Below, in pieces: positions 1 through 11,282 of a stretch of 64,000 nucleotides of DNA. The stretch's first letter is position 1, and every line of letters starts with the position of its first letter. The translations under genes were made by a program, and so were the position numbers. Source of the DNA: Triticum aestivum (taxonomy: Eukaryota; Streptophyta; Magnoliopsida; Poales; Poaceae). The notes under the pieces were generated by a model, which searched no databases, was not told the DNA's origin, and saw nothing but the letters and a program-made list of their open reading frames with translations. The stretch spans positions 512,136,013-512,200,012 of the forward strand of contig NC_057809.1 of the NCBI RefSeq assembly GCF_018294505.1, read 5' to 3'.

Positions 1-60
1 AAAAGCGGCGAGGATCTTCTCATCCCAGATGCCACATAGCACAATCCCAGGGATAACAAT

Positions 61-699
61 ATGGTATTAACAGTCTTTGAGACCTTCGCATCAAATAATA
101 GGCGCAAGGGAACACTCCGCAGCATTGCCAAAATCTGGCACGTAGCAGCAATAAATCCATGGAGTGACACGGCTATTACCTTCAATGCCAGTGACGAACC
201 TAAATTACGAACAGCCCGAGCACTAGCTGCACTGGTCCTCAGTCCAATTGTGGACGGCTTTCGACTCACCAAACTACTCATGGACGGCGGCAGTGGATTA
301 AACCTCATCTACGAAGAAACTCTTCAAAAAATGGAAATAGACTGGAACCGCATTGAGTAAAGCAGCACAACCTTTAGAGGAATCATCCCCAGTCGGGAAG
401 CACGCTGTGCTGGGAAAATCACACTAGATGTGGTATTCGGCACGCCGGAGAACTATAGGTTCGGAGAAATTACATTCCAAGTGGCCCCGTTCAGTAGTGG
501 ATACCACGCCCTTTTGGGACGGGAGGCGTTCACGATCTTCCAAGCCATACCCCATTATGGGTACATGAAGCTCAAAATGCCCAGGCCCAACAGAATCATC
601 ACTCTCGTTAGTGATCCAGACACAACACTCCGCGCCAAAAACAAAACAGCAGCATTGGCCCTCGAGGCATTATCCGAAGCCCTTTCGGCTGAGGATTAA
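61..699 (+). pseudogene. Gag-pol fragment with retropepsin-like aspartic protease
   Basis: Two open stretches (61-360 and 430-699) in the same frame are separated by an in-frame TAA at about 358-360. The first holds a retropepsin-like active-site segment reading LLMDGGSGLN at about 268-300, where the Asp-Gly-Gly-Ser form replaces the usual DTGA/DSGA. The second continues the C-terminal part of the protease fold. The protease would cleave the Gag-Pol polyprotein inside virus-like particles. It lies directly upstream of RT in the order expected for Gypsy pol. The stop makes this a pseudogene; the true start lies left of the window. Confidence 0.7.
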
Positions 700-770
700 C
701 TGCGCTACGCTCCACAATGGACAGGGACGACGTGATACTTGACAAGAGATCCAAGTCCACCTCTTTTAAA

Positions 771-2250
771 CCAGCGGATGAAATAGTCAAATTCCAAGTC
801 CACCCAACAGACCCTACAAAAACAGCCTCCATCGGGGCACAGTTAAACCCCGCCATGGACGCCGCACTACGGGAGTTCCTACGTGAGAATTAGGACATAT
901 TCTCCTGGCACCCCTCAGACATGCCAGGAATCCCATGCAGGCTGGCCGAGCACAGCCTCAATATCCTAAAGGGATTCAAGCCGGTCAAGCAGGCTCTTTG
1001 GCGTTTCTCTGAACCTAAGAGACAGGCTATGGGAGAGGAACTAGCCAAGTTATTGGAGGCCGGATTCATTAGAGAAATAAAACACCCGGACTGGCTAGCA
1101 AACCTGGTGATGGTACCAAAGAAGGACAAATCCTGGCGCCTATGTGTCGATTTCAAGGACCTCAACAAGGCTTGCCCAAAGGATCCCTTCCCCCTCCCCC
1201 GCATTGATCAAATTATCGATGCTACCGTAGGACACGAGTCATTGTGTTTCCTCGACGCATACTCCGGCTACCACCAAATCAAGATGGCGGAGTCCGCCCA
1301 AGCCGCAACGGCATTTATCACACCATACGGCCCATTCTGTTTCAACACAATGCCTTTTGGGCTCAAAAACGCTGGTGCAACGTATCAGCGCATGATTCAG
1401 ACATGTCTGGAGAAACAGATCGGCAAAATAGTAGAGGCATACGTAGATGATGTGGTCGTCAAAACCAAACACGTCGAATCTCTAATAGATGACTTGAGGA
1501 TCACATTCAACAACCTCCGAACATACAACATCAAGCTCAATCAGGAAAAATGCATTTTCGGCGTACCAGCCGGAAAGCTCCTGGGCTTCATTGTCTCCAG
1601 TATAGGAATTGTAGCTAATCGAGCCAAAATTCAAGCTTTGTCACAGTTGGCTACCCCAACAGACCTCAAACAAATCCAGAAATTAACTGGATGTGTGGTG
1701 GCTCTAAGCCGCTTTATCTCCTGCTTAGGAGAAAAGGCATTACCCCTTTATCGCCTCCTTCGGCGCACCGACCACTCCGAGTGGACGGACGCTGCCACAG
1801 CCGGATTGGAAGAAATAAAAGCCATACTGGCAACCAACCCCATCCTAGCCGCGCCAAACATTGGCAAACCAATGCTGTTATACATTGCGGCAACTCATCA
1901 GGTTGTAAGCGCAGTGCTCGTCGTCGAGCGAGAAGCGGACGGACATTAATTCCCTCTTCAAAAGCCGGTATATTATGTATCCACTGTCCTCACTCCATGC
2001 AAATCACGGTACCCACATTATCAAAAGATAGCCTATGCGGTATTCATGGCATCCCGGAAGCTGCGACACTACTTTCAAGAGTGTTCGATTATAGTAGCCT
2101 CGGAAGTGCCACTTAATGATATTATAAACAACCGCGATGCCACGGGCCGGATTGCCAAATGGGCCATTGAGCTCCACCCGTTCGACATAACATACAAACC
2201 TCGGTGAGCCATTAAATTGCAAGTATTGGCCGACTTTATCACTGAATGGA
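771..2250 (+). pseudogene. Gypsy reverse transcriptase and first RNase H
   Basis: The longest open piece is 921-1949 (342 codons). It contains the RT fingers and palm: WRLCVDFKDLNKACPKD near 1135-1185, FLDAYSGYHQI near 1248-1281, MPFGLKNAGATYQRM near 1350-1394, and the catalytic YVDD at about 1441-1452. The RT-linked RNase H follows and runs through a stop at 1947-1949 into about 2240, with another stop near 2206. Upstream, a TAG near 892 interrupts the pre-RT linker. The enzyme would copy element RNA into DNA in the cytoplasm. The active-site Asp pair is intact, but the reading frame is not. Confidence 0.88.
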
Positions 2251-2283
2251 TGGAAGCCGAACTCCCTAAAGAGTACGGCGCAT

Positions 2284-2690
2284 ACTCTAATTGGATCATG
2301 CGCTTCGACGGCTCCAAAATGCTGGCCGGTCTGGGGGCTGGCGTCGTCCTGGCGTCCCCAACCGGAGATACCGTTTAGTACGTACTGCAGATACTGTATA
2401 CATACTCCAACAACGCAGCCGAATACGAAGCCCTGTTGCATGGTCTTCGGATGGCAGTCTGCATGGGCATTCAATGCCTGGAGGTGCGTGGGGATTCGAA
2501 CCTCGCAATATCCCAAAAAAATGGAGACTTTGATGCCAAGGATCCGAAGATGGCGGCCTATCGAAACATCGTCCTAAAGATGTCAGCTCGGTTCGAGGGG
2601 CTCGAATTTCACCATGTGGCTCGGGAAAACAATCAGGCGGCGGATATCCTCGCCCACATCGGTGCAAAACGCGACGCGGTCCCCCCCAAC
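2284..2690 (+). pseudogene. Second (archaeal-type) RNase H domain of a Tat element
   Basis: After the first RNase H and linker comes a segment reading RFDGSK at about 2302-2319, then a premature TAG near 2377. Open sequence from 2436 includes EYEALLHGLR just upstream and LEVRGDSNLAI near 2478-2510, followed by ENNQAADILA near 2627-2656. These are the successive acidic motifs of an RNase H fold (D, E, D, D). A duplicated RNase H of this kind marks Tat-lineage elements. It would help remove RNA from RNA:DNA hybrids. The in-frame stop splits the domain, so this copy is dead. Confidence 0.7.
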
Positions 2691-4076
2691 ATCTTTTTGG
2701 AGAGGTTGTTTAAGCCATCGGTGGTATGGGAAGGGGACACCGGTAACAATAGTCCAGACCCGGCCAAAATTCCCGATACCGAACACTCTGACATAATCGG
2801 AGGCTCAGCCACCAAAATAACACCTTCAGCCCACGTAATAATGGCTGTCATCGCCCTGTGGACAGAACCATTCCTGGCCTACCTACCTAGGCAGGAACTT
2901 CCCGAGGACCAAAATGAGGCACGCTGCATAGTGCGGCAATCGAAAGCCTACAGGGTCCACGAGGGAGAGCTGTATAAGAAAAGCATTGCCGGAGTCATTC
3001 AAAGGTGCATCTCCGATGAGGAAGGGCGGAAGCTTTTGGCAGAAATTCACGCCGGACTCGGCGGCCACCACGCTGCAGCTCGGGCCCTTGTAAGCAAGGC
3101 CTTACATACATGTTTTTGTTGGCCGACGGCCCGGGCAGATGCACAGGACTTGGTCCAACGCTGCGCTGGTTGCCAGCTTTTTGCAAACCAAAGCCATATG
3201 CCAAGCACCGCCCTCCAAACAATCCCCATTACCTAGCCTTTCGCGGTTTGGGGGCTTGACATGGTTGGACCCCTTAAAGGGGGAACCCATAAGAAAAAAT
3301 ACTTACTGGTCATGGTGGATAAATTCACCAAATGGATAGAAGCCAAACCTGCTAAAACAGCTGAATCCGGACCGGTGATAGACTTCATATCCGGGGTTGT
3401 ACACCATTATGGCGTCCCCCACGGCATCATCACTGACAACAACACGAACTTCACGACCGACGAGGTAAAACTCTGGTGCGGCAACATGGGCATCAAGCTC
3501 GATTATGCTTCCGTCTATCACCCACAAACCAATGGCCAAGTTGAGCGAGCAAATGGTCTTATCATGAGCGGCATTAAACCCAGATTAGTGCGGTCCTTAA
3601 AGGAGTCTAACATGCACTGGGTAGAGGAGCTCGACTCCGTACTCTAGGGGCTATGGACCACGCCGAATTGCACTACCAGATATACACCCTTCTTTATGGT
3701 GTACGGCGCAGAGGCAGTTCTTCCCTGCGACATAATTCATGACTCACCTCGAGTGCGCATGTACGAAGAAAGAGAAGCCGAGCTCGACCAGCAGGACAGT
3801 CTGGACACCCTGGAGGAGGAGCGCGACGTGGCAAAAGCCCATTCCGCATTTTATCAACAACAGGCTCGCAGATACCAAAGCAGAGAAGTACGGGCCAAAA
3901 CTTATAACGTTGGCGAGTTAGTTCTACGCCTGTCGGAGAAGAAAAAGTCCAAGCTCGAGCCCAAATGGGAAGGTCCCTTCATTATTGACCAAGTTCTGAC
4001 CGGTGGTGCGTACCGTCTGCGGGATGCATCGAATAATCGACTTGAGCCAAACACATGGAACGCAGCCAGGCTCTGA
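2690..4076 (+). pseudogene. Gypsy integrase (zinc-binding, DDE core, C-terminal domain)
   Basis: The zinc-binding region has the HHCC arrangement: a His pair near 3048-3070 and CAGC near 3163-3174. The catalytic core follows a TAG at about 3235: Asp in WGLDMVG near 3258, Asp in ITDNNTNF near 3430-3453, Glu in GQVERANG near 3535-3558. A TAG at about 3646 breaks the frame before the C-terminal domain (about 3696-4073), which ends with the usual KLEPKWEGPF and GAYRLRD motifs. No chromodomain follows, which fits a Tat rather than a chromovirus element. The protein would insert element cDNA into the chromosome. Confidence 0.85.
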
Positions 4077-4905
4077 AGATTCTATGCCTAGCGCCAGACT
4101 CTATGTTCGTCTCCTTCCTCTGTCCATTTTTTGCATATACATTATTTGTCTTTTTCTCTTTCTTTCTTTTATTCTTTCTCTAGGCCTTCAAGGGCCAACT
4201 TTTGCCTCGCTTGCACATTATAGATGTGCTAACCGCACTCATTATACCTGGGGGCTTCTTACACAGAAGCTTAATTATCTATCTGGGCTTCACGCCCCAC
4301 ACATGTGTTATTCTTCCGCATGTACCTTTTCTTCGCCACTATATTCATCAATATGACTTAAGTTTTGACCAAGCTGGGTTGCCTGGCTCTTGTATTTATG
4401 CCCTACGTTCTCGTTAATTCGGCTAGGGTATAAGGGGAGCACCTCTATGATTGTTACTGCCGGGTCAACCAGATGTGTACCTCAGACTGGGTGAAGCCGA
4501 AAGCTAGCGTTCTTAAGGGAATATTCGGTTGGCGAACAAAAGATGATTTTTATTTATTTTCCATATGTGCCCCCAGATGTTTTTGCCTGCGTTTCCTCTC
4601 GCAGTACGGACATGCACTTTAGGGCATGCATACCCAGGGAAAGGAACCCTTAACGGAACTATTCTCCCTGGAAGATGTTTCTTACTACCCATGTAATATA
4701 ACATAACTACTTGGGCACTTGTCTGTTCAAGCACCAATGACCCCTACGCCTGGTCTCCACGCATACCCCAGTTCTTATATAACTGAGCGGGTATTCGGAC
4801 ACACTCCGGACTATCGGGTCCCGAGGTTGAAGCGAAAAGGTCCGCCATGACAAATGATTTACAATCCGGCTAGAAGGCATCATACATGTCACTTTAATTA
4901 CATAG
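4077..4905 (+). other. Non-coding spacer between integrase and the antisense gene
   Basis: Sense coding ends at 4076. The next 0.8 kb has a T/C-rich stretch (about 4110-4190) and no open frame resembling a protein on either strand. It separates the 3' ends of the convergent sense pol and antisense accessory gene, so it could hold both terminators. I recognise no specific signal. Confidence 0.5.
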
Positions 4906-7656
4906 TCATGTAGACTGACTAAATTCCTCTTCTGTACCATCCAACAGGCGGTCCAGCCTACCATCCCGTTGGGAATACTTTGTGGCTAATTCTACTTGCC
5001 CATAGACTAAGCTAACGGGGATCTCTTTCCCATTGGGCCCCATAGGTCCGACCTCGGCCATGTGGTTTGGGTCAGCCTTGGTATACCGTGTCTTCACCAT
5101 AGCCCAGGCTTCCCTGGAACCTTGATGGCAGGCCGATATCTTCCATAATCGTAAGGGCCACCGTGCTCCCTTGAGCTTCTCCGCAAGCTCTCTAATGCCT
5201 CCACAAGGCCTGGGCAATACCTTCCATCACCTGCCGAAGTTGTTCGCGCAGTTGTGAGAGCTCGGATAGAAGATCACCCACAGACCCGGGCATCTCCTCC
5301 GCGGGACGACCCGTCAGCATACCTGCAAACATAACTCTGTTAGCCGGCTTCTCTGCCGTTCCTTTTTTAAGGGTTCGTTCAAGCACTTACCGAATATGCC
5401 GCGTCGAAGCTGCTTATTCTCCTTCTCGGAGTCCGCAAGCTGGGCTCGAACATCTTTCAGTTCCATGCTCAGCTTGGTATTGGCGTCTTGGAGATTGTTT
5501 TTCTCCCGCCTAACATCAGTCAGCACGCGTTCGCTAGCCTTTAGCTGTCGTACGGCATGCTAGTCCTCCGGATTCTCTCCGGATTCATCTGCAACATCTA
5601 TTGTTAGATCTACAGCCATGCCACACGCTATATGGTACCTATCATTCTTTGAAATAAATGTTACCAGCTGGGGACTTTTTAGGTTCCTTCGATGCGGCAA
5701 CAGCGGCCTGAAGTTGGGTCTTGCATTCCTCCAGCTCCTGTGACAGTTGAGTATTCTTCTCTGTAAGAACCTGCACAATAAGATGATCCTTAATTCAGTT
5801 CTGCTAACTGTTTCAAGTCTCAGGGGCTACTGATACATATAATCGTCAGATTTGCTTACTTGTACATCCTTTACATACTGGTCCGTGGCTTTGGCTAGAC
5901 CATTTTGAGCAGCACAGAGGTATGTCTCTCCAGAATTGAAGGCATCAAATGCCTCTGGTGAGAAGCAAGCTTCGCGGAGTACGGCCCGGTGATGCCTATG
6001 ATTCATGGCGCTCTCCACTTCTGAATTTGTAGCGGATAGCCTATCCACATCCTCTGTAGGGGGAGTATCCGGCGTCCGCCCCATGCTGACTTCCGCCTCT
6101 ATGTCCGGTCCTGGAGCCCGACAGATGAAGCGTGATCGGCAGCCTCACCGGACATATTCCGGCGAGCATTTTTTCTGTTAAAAAAACATGGACGTCATTA
6201 CATTTCAAGAAAGACGACAACCATGGAGCGGGGTTTCTATCATACCTCTGCACTGGCATCCCCGTCCTGACCGCCTTCCTTTTTGGCCTGCCCGGCCTCG
6301 GTGCCTCTTGTTGGCGAGTTGTTGCGGGTTCGGCATGGCGTCCCAAATGCCTTCCCTGTAAAAAAACCATATGTATATGGTAGGTGAAGTGTCTAAAAGG
6401 GGATCCTAGTTTTTGGAATTGGGATTTTTGGTTTTTCCTACGTGCGACGCAGGAAGCAGTCCGGGATAGTCGGCCGTAATGGCCACCATAGCGTCATCAC
6501 AGCTTAATTGATAGAACTGCCAGTCTATCAGCTCCACGAATATGTCTGGATCTTCTTTGAGTCCGGGACCGAGGGCCCAGTCAGGGACCTCTGGTTGTGG
6601 AGATGGGCTGCTGACCTCCCTTATGGCTTTTGCAGTTCCTGCCGCAAAATGGCAAGGTGAGTACCTACGACAAAGAATGCGGGAAGAATGGGAGTAAGGA
6701 GATATAACTCACCCATCTTGGAGGGTTGTACCTGGAGAATCCATCCCGTGGCTTGATGCAGATGAACTCCTCTTCCTCTCCCTTGAACAATTCGGATAGA
6801 ATTTTCGCTAAAGCGGCAGCGTTGTCCGGACCCTTACGCCCGCAACGGGTGGCGTCATCTTCCCCGTTAAAACACCACAAGGGTTGCCCTCGATATTGAA
6901 GTGGTTGCACTCCCCGCATTATGCATATTGACATAACCTCGATTACTGTCAATCCTGATTGAGCCAGCGCTTTAATCCGGTTCATCAGGTAAAGGACTTC
7001 TCCGTTGTCTTCCTCCCGGGGGCTCTGTGGGCGCCAACTTCAGCGTTTCTTCAGAGGAGCATTGCTGAACTCAGGAAGACCCCACCGAATAGGGTCTGGA
7101 AGGGGGACGTCCTCCATATAAAACCATTCCGAAAGCCAGTCTTCGGACGTCTTCTTCGGAGTACCGGACAGGTATCCGATTTCGGCGATGCGCCATATTT
7201 CAGCTCCACCCACTTGATAAAGTGACCCCTTCTGTGTGCGAGGGACGAGGCAAAATAACATTTTCCACAGCTCAAAATGAGCCTCGCAGCCCAGGAATAA
7301 CTCGCAGAGGGCAACATAGCCGGCGATGTGTAAAATGGAAGTAGGGGTGAAATTATGCAGTTGGAGGCCGTAAAACTCCAGGAGCCCGCGGAGGAACGGA
7401 TGAATTGGAAATTTGAGTCCCCTCAATAAATAAGGAACAAGGCATACCCGCTCCCCATAGAGGGGCTGGGGAAGCTCTTCGCTTGCTCCCCGCCATTGTA
7501 GGTGGCGAGCCCGGCTCAGACGGGCACCATATACGCTGGAGGGAGAAATCCCTTAGTCTGTAGTTCGACTAATCGACTGTGTGGGACTGAACACCTCTCC
7601 CAATCACCGGGCTTAGGGCTACGGGGGCGGGAGGAGGAGCTGCGGAGGTCGGCCAT
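4906..7656 (-). pseudogene. Antisense accessory gene of the Tat element (putative gypsy-type transposon domain)
   Basis: The minus strand carries a multi-exon gene running toward pol. Its likely start is the ATG at 7656. The first exon includes the hallmark LHPFLRGLLEFYGLQLHN-type segment (seen here as HPFLRGLLEFYGLQ near 7400), matching the Pfam family called putative gypsy type transposon. It continues to about 6717, where a GTGAGT donor follows. Later exons are short and charged, and two are coiled coils (near 5700-5770 and 5395-5525). The latter ends at a clean GTAAGT donor. The last exon ends in a stop at about 4906. An in-frame TGA near 7519 and a frame change near 7460-7480 make this copy defective. 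Protein function is unknown. Confidence 0.7.
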
Positions 7657-7972
7657 GCTGGAGTGGATCTTTCCAAAGCGCGCTCCGATGTATTCTCGCT
7701 GGGGGAGGATGGTATGGATTGGATCTAAGAATCCTCATCCCTTTAATACACAATTTATTTATCTGGCTAGGGGGGGCGGATGTAAAAATGCCCTGGCGCC
7801 TCACATTCATTCGTTGCGTGGAAGATAGCCCTTATTGGGCGTAGAAGCCAAGAGGTCCAATATTTATGGGACCGGACACTTATTAACAAACGTTCGAAAT
7901 TTGGAGAAGAACCCGCCTTGCAATGCCGAAGACAACACTGTGCGCCGAACTCATCGTCATTGAAGCCTGGTT

Positions 7973-7982
7973 CGAGGGCTAC
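7973..7982 (+). other. Polypurine tract of the Fatima-like element
   Basis: CGAGGGCTAC lies immediately before the LTR start. This is the expected position of the RNase H-resistant primer for plus-strand DNA synthesis. The second Gypsy element in this window has the closely similar GGGGGCTAC at the same place. Confidence 0.65.
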
Positions 7983-8455
7983 TGAGGGAGTCCTGGATTA
8001 GGGGGTATCCGGACATCCGGATTATATCCTTTGGCCGGATTATTGGACCATGGAGATACAAGATAGAAGACTTCGTCCCGTGTCCGGATGGGACTCTACT
8101 TGGCGTGGAAGGCAAGCTAGGCAATACGGATATGTATATCTCCTCCTTTGTAACCGACCTTGTGTAACCCTAGCCCCCTCCAGTGTCTATATAAACTAGA
8201 GGGTTTTAGTCCGTAGGACAACATAAAATCATACCATTGGCTAGCTTCTAGGGTTTAGCCTCTCCGATCTTGTGGTAGATCAACTCTTGTAATACCCATA
8301 TTATCAAGAATAATCAAGCAGGATGTAGGGTTTTACCTCCATCAAGAGGGCCCGAACCTGGGTAAAACATCGTGTCCCCTGCCTCCTGTTACCATCCACC
8401 TTAGACGCACAGTTCGGGACCCCCTACCCGAGATCTGCCGGTTTTGACACCGACA
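7983..8455 (+). repeat. 3' LTR of the Fatima-like Gypsy element
   Basis: The LTR begins TGAGGGAG directly after the polypurine tract and ends GACACCGACA, giving the canonical TG...CA limits and a length of 473 bp. A TATA box lies near its middle. The partner 5' LTR is outside the window, so neither target duplication nor LTR age can be read here. The base following the LTR (GCCAC) should be the target duplication if the end is intact. Confidence 0.85.
8188..8194 (+). promoter_or_regulatory. LTR TATA box (TATATAA)
   Basis: TATATAA sits about 205 bp into the 473-bp LTR, preceded by a C-rich stretch, as expected for the LTR RNA polymerase II promoter. Confidence 0.6.
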
Positions 8456-9240
8456 GCCACCATCTCAAGCCACCGCCGCACCTCGCGCGCCTGACCAGAC
8501 AAGGGCGAGCACGGGCGTCTGGTCCTCCGCGTGACCTCTCCCTCTCCGCCAATCCTCTCTTCCTGATGCCCCTGCTGCTCCTTCTCTTTGCGCCTCCTTT
8601 GCTGATTCTCTACTCTGAACCTCAAGTTGATGTTGCCACTTCTTCTTCTCTGAACCCAATCTCTGCTGTTCGCTGCTCCTCTTTCTTTGCTGTTGCTTCT
8701 TCTTCTCACGCCCCCTGCTGCTTCTCTCCTCATGTCCCTACTGCTTTTCTCCTCACGTCCCTGCTGCTGCTCCATTCCCAATATTGCTGATGTTCTCTCT
8801 CTCTCTCTCTCTCAAATTTATGTAATCTTCAGAAGTGTTATAACTAATACTATGTAATGTTTAGTCTTCATAAGTGTAGTATCCTGCTGCTTGGCTCAGT
8901 TTCGAATTTATAATATAAATGCTTAATTAGTATGTCCTGAGTAGTTGATACCTTGTCACTTAGAGAAGTACTTGATCTATCATACTTTGTTTAGTGAAAT
9001 AGTAATCTTCATATGTGTGTGGTGTCCTGTGAGATATACATATGTGTGTGTTTGTGATGTGATACATATATTCTATCCTACAACCTTGTTTCTTCCCTCT
9101 GTCATACTTGTTGTTATTATACGTATTCTTGTCTTGTTGATTTCCTTTTGTTGTTTAAGTAGTAAAACCTGTGCTAGTATTGTAGTTTCTCAAGTAATGA
9201 AAATACCAAAAACATAGTGAGTAAAATCTGAATTTCCCTT
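8456..9240. other. Unassigned sequence between two Gypsy remnants
   Basis: The first 330 bp are C/T-rich with CTGCTG-type runs on the plus strand and produce only low-complexity frames. From about 8815 it becomes AT-rich, with TATG/TGTG runs near 9010-9060. I recognise no gene or repeat family. It may be the old target of the Fatima-like insertion or the worn 5' side of the next element. Confidence 0.4.
8794..8813 (+). repeat. (TC)10 microsatellite
   Basis: Ten uninterrupted TC dinucleotides. It lies in the unassigned stretch between two Gypsy elements. Confidence 0.95.
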
Positions 9241-9561
9241 TGCTGTTTGTCGTTTTCTTTGTCAACGATCTTTGGGAACAACCTTGTTAGTTTAGGTTTT
9301 ATTTTCAGTTTTCATCACCCAATTCTGTGTCACCTAGCTTTAGTCGAGCGTTGTTGTCGTCACCTAGCCCCTGTGGAGAACACGACATCTGTAGTTTTGG
9401 GCGTAAAAACCCCACTATACTTTCAATTGATCAACCACTCAGGAACTGCAAGACGCAAGGGCCATGCGCGGCGGCCATCGCTGGATGTCGGGCTACACAT
9501 CAGCATCAACATCCCAGGGCCTAACCGGGCCGCCTCTTAGGAGATTCTCTGGCCTTCGCGC

Positions 9562-9690
9562 GTGGGACGCTGCGAGGGCCCACATCACAGCTACGTTCGC
9601 ATGCCTTTTGGCCTGCCGACCGTGGCGACCGCCTATCAACGCAACCTGCGGAGCATCTTGGTAGCTCAGGAGGCCAGGCACCACGCCATG
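9562..9690 (+). pseudogene. Gypsy reverse transcriptase scrap
   Basis: The frame at about 9586-9660 reads YVRMPFGLPTVATAYQR, which matches the conserved RT block MPFGLxNAxATYQR with two substitutions. No other RT motif flanks it: the upstream palm Asp and the downstream YVDD are absent. It is a relic left by deletion inside the element. It shows the element is Gypsy type and plus oriented. Confidence 0.7.
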
Positions 9691-9857
9691 CTGACGGAGA
9701 TGAAGAGGTCCTCAAGGAACCCCCTGGACCCCAGAGCCTCCCGAGGCTCAGGGCCCCAGTGGCTCATGAGGAGCAGCCCCTTCGCCGCATACCTTCAGCT
9801 GCCCCGACTCTCCTTCATCAACAGAACCAGGTGACATTTTCCAAGTTCATTCAGCTG

Positions 9858-10030
9858 GGTGCGCCCCCAGGGCTGCATCATTCCTAGGCCGCGTGGGTCC
9901 GTCCCTGTGGCATGTATCTTCCCTTGTTTATGCCTTTAGCTTACCCTGTTAGGGGCGCCCCTCGGGCTGCATCATCCCCAAGCCGCTCGGGTCGGACCCA
10001 ATGGCATGCATCTTCCCTGCATTTACTTAA
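9858..10030 (+). repeat. Imperfect tandem duplication, period about 92 bp
   Basis: The sequence from GCGCCCCCAGGGCTGCATCAT (about 9860) recurs as GCGCCCCTCGGGCTGCATCAT (about 9952). Both copies run on through GGCATG(T/C)ATCTTCCCT. It lies in the non-coding part after the RT scrap. Confidence 0.7.
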
Positions 10031-10449
10031 GACAGTATGCTTTCCATGCTTAATCTATCTATGACTATCGCCTGCTTGATTGTCACCCACCATGGGAGCC
10101 GCGCGCCGGCCGCCCTTCTTCAGGGCCCTTCGCTTTGTCTAACCATCTCGTAGGACCAAGACAACAAACAAGAACCAAGACCAGGCGCAACCCGCCTTGA
10201 GGTAGGGCCTAGTGAGTCCCACGCTGGCTCACGTGTGCCTAGACATACCTCATCTAGCCCTGCCATGCAAGCCACGTGTCAGGGGGGGCTGTACACGCCC
10301 CGGGGTCTCTCCGCAGTAGGGAGTCCCCTCTCACGCACCAGAAGCAAACCAGCAATCACCACGGCGACCAGTGCCCTTCCTCGCGCTAACTTGCAAGAAC
10401 TTCCTGAGGGCCACAGCAGGCGGTACCACGGACTCTCCCTCTTCTCTCA

Positions 10450-11025
10450 TGCGATTCACTTGCGCGTTAAAAGGGGGGCTCCAGAGCATTGCGCCTCAGG
10501 AGCTCTTCTGGCTCTCCAGCCCTCACCCCCTGGCCTTGACCATGGCACGCGACCTGGCATACCAGTGGCGGCTGAGCTCGCTCGAGGGCCGGGACCTGAG
10601 GATGTAGAGCACCAAGAAGAACATGGAGGGGAGGGGGAGACCCGCACGGGCCTGACCTAGCTACACTACAGCGACCGACGTGTGAGTCCGGCACAACTCG
10701 AGGAACCGACCCCAAACAGCCAAGATAAGTTCCCGCTCTAGATTCACCAGTCGCTACGGCACGAGACCCTCGCTCACTCCCTTCGCTGCCCTACTGCGGC
10801 AATGTTTTCTTCCTTTCCCATCCTAAGACAGATGCTTGCGCACTAAAGGGGACCTCTTGAGCATCGCGCCTCAGGAGCTCTTACTGGACCTCGGGCCGCT
10901 CACCTCCTGGCCTTGACCATGGCATACGATCTGGCATACCAGCGACGGCTGCAGCCTGCTTGGGGACCGAGACCTGTCAGCATAGAGCACCAAGCGGCCG
11001 CAGGATTGGAAAGGGGAGGCCGAGC
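10450..11025 (+). repeat. Imperfect direct repeat, two copies about 378 bp apart
   Basis: Copy one (about 10457-10640) and copy two (about 10835-11020) share GCGCCTCAGGAGCTCTT, CTGGCCTTGACCATGGCA and GGCATACCAG in order, followed by AGAGCACCAAG. Divergence is clear, so the duplication is old or was inherited from a parent element. The intervening 0.2 kb is unrelated. Neither copy makes a recognisable protein. Confidence 0.7.
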
Positions 11026-11282
11026 CTCGGTAGGATATGCGCACACAAATCTTCATAATGAGGGCTATATTGACAAAGGGCATTACAAACACTTTACACG
11101 CCTCCACGGGGTCCATTTCTTGATTCCTCGCAGGGAACAAAAGGGAAGGAATTCTTAGGGGTTCTATCTACGTGCACCAGATATCACCGACGACATCATC
11201 AACAGTGGGCCACGTGAGGCCGGTGCCAACCCCATCCAGATCAGTGGCGACGGCGGCTGGATGTCGTAGCCCTTCTCCGGGC

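Larger units (their letters stand above)
1..8455 (+). mobile_element. 3' portion of a Tat-lineage Ty3/Gypsy LTR retrotransposon (Fatima-like)
   Basis: The window opens inside this element, so its 5' LTR, primer site and most of gag are off-window. Domains run protease, RT, RNase H, a second RNase H, integrase, followed by a long 3' region with an antisense accessory gene, a polypurine tract and a 473-bp LTR. A second RNase H plus an antisense gene between integrase and the 3' LTR is known for the Tat lineage. The LTR text resembles the wheat family Fatima as I remember it; that name is tentative. Every pol segment has stops or frame breaks, so the copy cannot encode a working polyprotein. Confidence 0.85.
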
